NCBI GenBank assembly: GCA_012522615.1
Contig: JAAYKB010000042.1
Location: 1-24,118 of the forward strand
Reading direction: 5' to 3'
Source of the DNA: Clostridiales bacterium
GTDB lineage: Bacteria; Bacillota; Clostridia; Oscillospirales; Acutalibacteraceae
DNA length: 24,118 nucleotides
Position 1 is the first letter of the stretch, and each line of letters begins with the position of its first letter. The notes beneath the pieces are model-generated. The model had not been told where the DNA came from, did not search any database, and worked only from the letters and a program-made list of their open reading frames with translations. Below are positions 20,779 to 24,118 of the stretch, piece after piece. The position numbers and the translations under genes are program-made.

Positions 20779-23358
20779 ATGCGCTTGCTGCTGCTGGACG
20801 GAAACAGCATAATCAACCGGGCCTTTTACGGCATAAAGCTGCTGTCAACCAAGGACGGCCAATATACAAACGGACTGTACGGCTTTTTGCTTATCCTGCA
20901 CAAGCTGCGCGAGGAGCTGTGTCCGGACGGAATTGCGGCGGCGTTCGACCTCCACGCGCCCACCTTCCGCCACCGGGAATATGCCGAATACAAGGCTGGC
21001 CGCAAGGGCATGCCGGACGAACTCAGGCAACAAATGCCTATCCTCAAGGAGATGCTTGCCCTGATGGGCTGCCATGTCGTCGAGTGCGAGGGGTATGAGG
21101 CCGACGATATACTCGGGACACTGGCAAGGGCGGCCGGAGAGCAGGGGGCAGAGTGCTTTATCGCCACGGGCGACCGCGATTCGCTCCAGCTTGTGCGGGA
21201 CGGGGTGACCGTCCTGCTGGCGGGCACCAAGATGGGAAGGCCCGAAACCACGATGTATGATACTGCGGCCGTACGCGAAAAATACGGCCTGACGCCCGAG
21301 CAGCTTATTGATTTAAAGGCCCTGATGGGCGACGCGAGCGACCGTATTCCGGGCGTGCCGGGTGTCGGGGAGAAGACCGCCCTCGACCTTTTACGGACTT
21401 ACGGCAGCCTTGATGAAATATATGATAACCTCGACTCGCTGGATATAAAGGACAGCCTGCGCGAAAAGCTGAGGGAGGGAAAGGAATCGGCCTACTTAAG
21501 CAGAAGGCTCGGAACCATATGCTGTGACGTGCCCGTCGAACGGGGACTACAGGCGTATCAACAGGCACCGGTCAGCAAGAGGGAGCTTGCCTCCCTGCTT
21601 GCCGGGCTGGAGTTTTTCTCGTGGATAGCCAAGCTGGGTCTGGACGGGGCGGACATGACCGTAAAGGAGCAAAGGATAACCGATGAGACCGTTCGGGTTG
21701 AGGGCGGGGAGACTCTGGAAGAACTTCTTAAATGGGTGGACCGTGAAAAGCGGCTTGACATGACGGCGCGTATCGAAGGCCGGGCGATTGCCGCGATTGC
21801 CGCCGCCTTCGACGGGCGGGTGGCTGTGATACCTTCGGCGACCCTCGGGTTTGACCGGTTAAAGGATTGCATATGCGATATGAATATAAAGAAAAGGGTG
21901 GACGATTCAAAACCCCTCTGCGCCGCCCTGCTGTCCGAGGGGCGCACGCCGCAGGGTATAGTGTTTGACGCCGTGCTGGCGGGGTATATCCTGAATCCGC
22001 TTGCAAACGATTATTCTCTGCCGCGGCTGGCGCAGGAATACGGGGTCGAGATTCCGAAAACCCAAGAGGAGGATATGTCCGCCGCCTTGCTGCCCCGGGT
22101 TGCCGACAGACTGCAGCGCGAGCTTAACAGCCATGGGCAGGATGAGCTGCTGCATAATATTGAGATACCTCTGGCGCTGGTGCTGGCCGACATGGAGAAG
22201 ATTGGATTTTATGTGGACAGAGAGGGTATCGCGGATTTCGGCAGCACGCTGGAGGCGCGTATCGACGACATCCAGCGGGAAATCATACAGACTGTGGGGT
22301 ACGAGTTTAATCTTAACAGTCCCAAGCAGCTTGCCAAGGCTCTGTTTGAGGATTTGGGGCTGCCCGCAAAGAAAAAAACAAAGTCGGGCTACTCGACAAA
22401 CGCCGAGGTTTTGGAAAGCCTGCGCGACGCCCACCCGGTCATTGCAATGCTGCTCGATTACCGAATGCTTGCCAAGCTGAAATCGACCTACTGCGACGGC
22501 CTGCTCAAGGTGATTGGGGAGGACGGCAGGATACATTCCTCGTTTAACCAGACCGAAACCAGAACGGGGCGGATATCGTCAACCGAACCCAATCTGCAGA
22601 ACATCCCCGTCCGGCAGGAGCTCGGGCGGGAACTTCGCCGGTTCTTCCGGGCACGGGAGGGCTGGGTTCTCTGCGACGCCGACTATTCCCAGATTGAGCT
22701 TCGGGTTCTCGCCCATATGGCCGACGACCGCAACATGATTGACGCCTTTAACTCGGACACCGACATACACCGCGTGACGGCCTCTCAGGTGTTCGATCTG
22801 CCCGAGGATATGGTGACCCCGCTGATGCGCTCCCGCGCCAAGGCGGTCAACTTCGGAATTATTTACGGAATTGGCCCCCACTCGCTTTCCCAGGACATCA
22901 AGGTGTCATACCATGAGGCAAAACGGTATATCGAACAGTACCTAGCGCATTATTCTGGGGTTGCCCGCTTTATGGACGGGATGATTGAATCGGCGCGGGA
23001 AAAGGGTTATGCCGAAACCATGTTTGCCCGACGCCGGCCGCTGCCCGAGCTCAGGTCGTCCAACGCCGTCATGCGCTCTTTCGGCGAGCGGGTGGCGCGC
23101 AACATGCCGATACAGGGAACGGCCGCCGACATTATAAAAATCGCCATGGTAAGGGTATGGCGCAGGCTGGCCGCCGAGGGCATGCGGGCGCGTCTGATTC
23201 TGCAGGTGCATGACGAGTTGATTGTCGAGGCGCCCGAGGAGGAGGCCGAAAAGGCGGCCGCCCTGCTCAAAGAGGAAATGGAGTCTGCCGCCAAAATGAA
23301 GGTCAGGCTGGCGGCCGACGTTTGCATAGGCAAGACATGGTACGACGCGAAAGGATAA
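20779..23358 (+). CDS. polA: DNA polymerase I
   Basis: 859 residues. Residues 1 to about 290 are the 5'-nuclease domain (LLLLDGNSIINRAFYG, EADDILGTLA, TGDRDSLQLV, GDASDRIPGVPGVGEKTA). About 300-460 is the position of the 3'-5' exonuclease domain, but the metal-binding Asp-x-Glu is replaced (LDMTARIEG), so proofreading is expected to be lost, as in Bacillus-type Pol I. The polymerase domain follows: TETRTGRISSTEPNLQNIPVR, motif A DYSQIELR (Asp 635), the O-helix RSRAKAVNFGIIYG and motif C VHDE (Asp 812). ATG 20779 is preceded by AGGAGG; an upstream in-frame ATG at 20722 lies inside the terminator. It acts in Okazaki-fragment processing and repair. The phosphatase gene follows after 5 bases. Confidence 0.97.
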   Translation: MRLLLLDGNSIINRAFYGIKLLSTKDGQYTNGLYGFLLILHKLREELCPDGIAAAFDLHAPTFRHREYAEYKAGRKGMPDELRQQMPILKEMLALMGCHVVECEGYEADDILGTLARAAGEQGAECFIATGDRDSLQLVRDGVTVLLAGTKMGRPETTMYDTAAVREKYGLTPEQLIDLKALMGDASDRIPGVPGVGEKTALDLLRTYGSLDEIYDNLDSLDIKDSLREKLREGKESAYLSRRLGTICCDVPVERGLQAYQQAPVSKRELASLLAGLEFFSWIAKLGLDGADMTVKEQRITDETVRVEGGETLEELLKWVDREKRLDMTARIEGRAIAAIAAAFDGRVAVIPSATLGFDRLKDCICDMNIKKRVDDSKPLCAALLSEGRTPQGIVFDAVLAGYILNPLANDYSLPRLAQEYGVEIPKTQEEDMSAALLPRVADRLQRELNSHGQDELLHNIEIPLALVLADMEKIGFYVDREGIADFGSTLEARIDDIQREIIQTVGYEFNLNSPKQLAKALFEDLGLPAKKKTKSGYSTNAEVLESLRDAHPVIAMLLDYRMLAKLKSTYCDGLLKVIGEDGRIHSSFNQTETRTGRISSTEPNLQNIPVRQELGRELRRFFRAREGWVLCDADYSQIELRVLAHMADDRNMIDAFNSDTDIHRVTASQVFDLPEDMVTPLMRSRAKAVNFGIIYGIGPHSLSQDIKVSYHEAKRYIEQYLAHYSGVARFMDGMIESAREKGYAETMFARRRPLPELRSSNAVMRSFGERVARNMPIQGTAADIIKIAMVRVWRRLAAEGMRARLILQVHDELIVEAPEEEAEKAAALLKEEMESAAKMKVRLAADVCIGKTWYDAKG

Positions 23359-23363
23359 TCTCG

Positions 23364-23798
23364 ATGAAAATACTCTTTGTTTGCACGGGAAACACCTGCC
23401 GCAGTCCGATGGCGGCCGCCCTGATGCGGCGCGAACTTGACAAGCGCGGCAGGACGGATATAATTATAGAAAGCGCGGGGTTGGCAGCATTTGGCGAACC
23501 GGCAAGCCGCAACGCGGTTGATACGGTTGCCGAGCTCGACGAGAAATACGCAGCCCCCCTGAAAGACCACATCTCCCGCAGCGTAACGGCGGAACAAATT
23601 GAAGAAGCCGATTTGATCGCGGTTATGAGCGACTCGCACGCGGCCGCCGTGATTGAGCGGGGGGCCGACCCCGAAAAGGTAAGTGTGCTGGGGGCGGACG
23701 GGGGGATCCCCGACCCCTTCGGCGGGGATATCGAGGTTTACCGCCGGACACGCGACCGGCTTGAACAGGCGGTATCCCGATTGGCGGACACTATTTGA
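23364..23798 (+). CDS. ywlE: low-molecular-weight phosphatase, probable protein-arginine phosphatase (YwlE-like)
   Basis: A 144-residue LMW protein tyrosine phosphatase fold. The P-loop is CTGNTCRS (Cys 7 nucleophile, Arg 13), and the general acid is Asp 117 in IPDPFGG. Residue 11 is Thr, the same as in Bacillus YwlE, where Thr at this place selects phospho-arginine over phospho-tyrosine. The start ATG lies 5 bases after the polA stop, with AAAGGA inside the last polA codons. YwlE removes arginine phosphates that McsB adds to mark proteins for ClpCP, which would fit with a MecA adaptor in the same genome. No McsB is in the window. The family call is firm; arginine specificity is inferred from one residue. 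Confidence 0.85.
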   Translation: MKILFVCTGNTCRSPMAAALMRRELDKRGRTDIIIESAGLAAFGEPASRNAVDTVAELDEKYAAPLKDHISRSVTAEQIEEADLIAVMSDSHAAAVIERGADPEKVSVLGADGGIPDPFGGDIEVYRRTRDRLEQAVSRLADTI

Positions 23799-23828
23799 CA
23801 TTTAGTTAAAAAGGACATGGGATTTTTA

Positions 23829-24118
23829 ATGGATGAAAAAAGCAAACCTCCCGAACCTGTGATTGTACCGATGCACTCCGACCACCTCGATGCTCTGGCG
23901 GCGCTGGAGAGCCTGGCCTTTTCGCGCCCATGGTCGTATGACGCCCTGGCGGAAGAGCTGCAAAACCCGCTCGCCGTCTTTTATGTGGCCGAGGATGTCG
24001 AAACCGAGAGGGCGGTGGGATATATCGGTATGCACCACATTCTCGACGAGGGCTCGATTGCAAACATCGTGGTGCATCCCGGCTATCGCCGCAGGGGGAT
24101 TGCAACCGCCCTGCTCAG
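23829..24118 (+). CDS. rimI: ribosomal protein alanine N-acetyltransferase (RimI-like), 5' part
   Basis: The first 96 codons of a GNAT acetyltransferase, cut by the window end. Visible are IVPMHSDHLDALAALESLAF with SRPWSYDALAEEL, which is the RimI N-terminal pattern (E..xFxxPWS...L..EL), then GYIGMHHILDEGSIANIVVHP and YRRRGIATALL, the acetyl-CoA pyrophosphate-binding loop (R/Q-x-x-G-x-G/A). RimI acetylates the N-terminal alanine of S18, whose gene rpsR is in this window but far away. The start is uncertain: ATG 23829 (AAGGA 13 bases upstream) or ATG 23817 in the same frame (too close to AAGGA). It begins 30 bases after the phosphatase stop. Confidence 0.85.
   Translation, partial: MDEKSKPPEPVIVPMHSDHLDALAALESLAFSRPWSYDALAEELQNPLAVFYVAEDVETERAVGYIGMHHILDEGSIANIVVHPGYRRRGIATALL

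Noticed and set aside
22001..22480. Open frame inside polA in another frame
   Set aside because: It lies wholly within the polymerase gene and has no family features.

Overview
The window looks like a chromosomal stretch from a Gram-positive Clostridia-class Firmicute of moderate G+C. The supporting signs are a T-box leader, the rpsF-ssb-rpsR ribosomal cluster, a MecA-type Clp adaptor, AGGAGG ribosome-binding sites, sigma-A type promoters and a YwlE-like phosphatase. No tRNA, rRNA, CRISPR array, insertion sequence or prophage gene was seen.

Bases 1-4800: the 3' end of an RsmF-type rRNA m5C methyltransferase converges on a minus-strand operon for tryptophan uptake, trpX-trpY-trpZ (binding lipoprotein, permease, ATPase), followed by an AlkD-type DNA glycosylase. 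The operon has a consensus promoter and a T-box leader whose specifier codon reads UGG (Trp). Between the T-box terminator and trpX lies an unlisted 29-codon reading frame with its own Shine-Dalgarno, a tandem Trp-Trp pair and an ATGA overlap with trpX. This resembles the two-level control (T-box plus Trp leader peptide) known for the Bacillus subtilis anti-TRAP operon.

Bases 4800-6150: divergent rpsF-ssb-rpsR operon with a structured 5' leader containing overlapping, mutually exclusive hairpins, closed by a bidirectional terminator facing tadA.

Bases 6146-15100: one long minus-strand run, in transcription order rnfC, rnfD, rnfE, rnfA, a membrane-anchored DUF4015 putative glycoside hydrolase, an amidohydrolase, a HAD phosphatase, a GtrA-type membrane protein with an extra N-terminal membrane domain, a CPBP protease and tadA. 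The four rnf genes are the most unusual content. rnfG and rnfB are absent. RnfA and RnfE have lost all four cysteines that normally hold the intramembrane [2Fe-2S] cluster, RnfD lacks the flavinylation motif, and RnfC lacks the glycine-rich nucleotide/flavin loop but keeps both 4Fe-4S motifs. The frames are intact, overlapping and have good ribosome-binding sites, so this looks like a maintained, repurposed Rnf-like complex rather than decay.

Bases 15180-20730: mecA converges on rpe. Then comes an AraC-type regulator and a sugar-catabolism cassette (TIM-barrel isomerase/epimerase, Gfo/Idh/MocA dehydrogenase, ThuA-like protein) with a perfect palindrome just downstream of its likely promoter.

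Bases 20735-24118: housekeeping genes: DNA polymerase I without proofreading residues, a probable protein-arginine phosphatase, and the start of a RimI-like acetyltransferase cut by the window edge.
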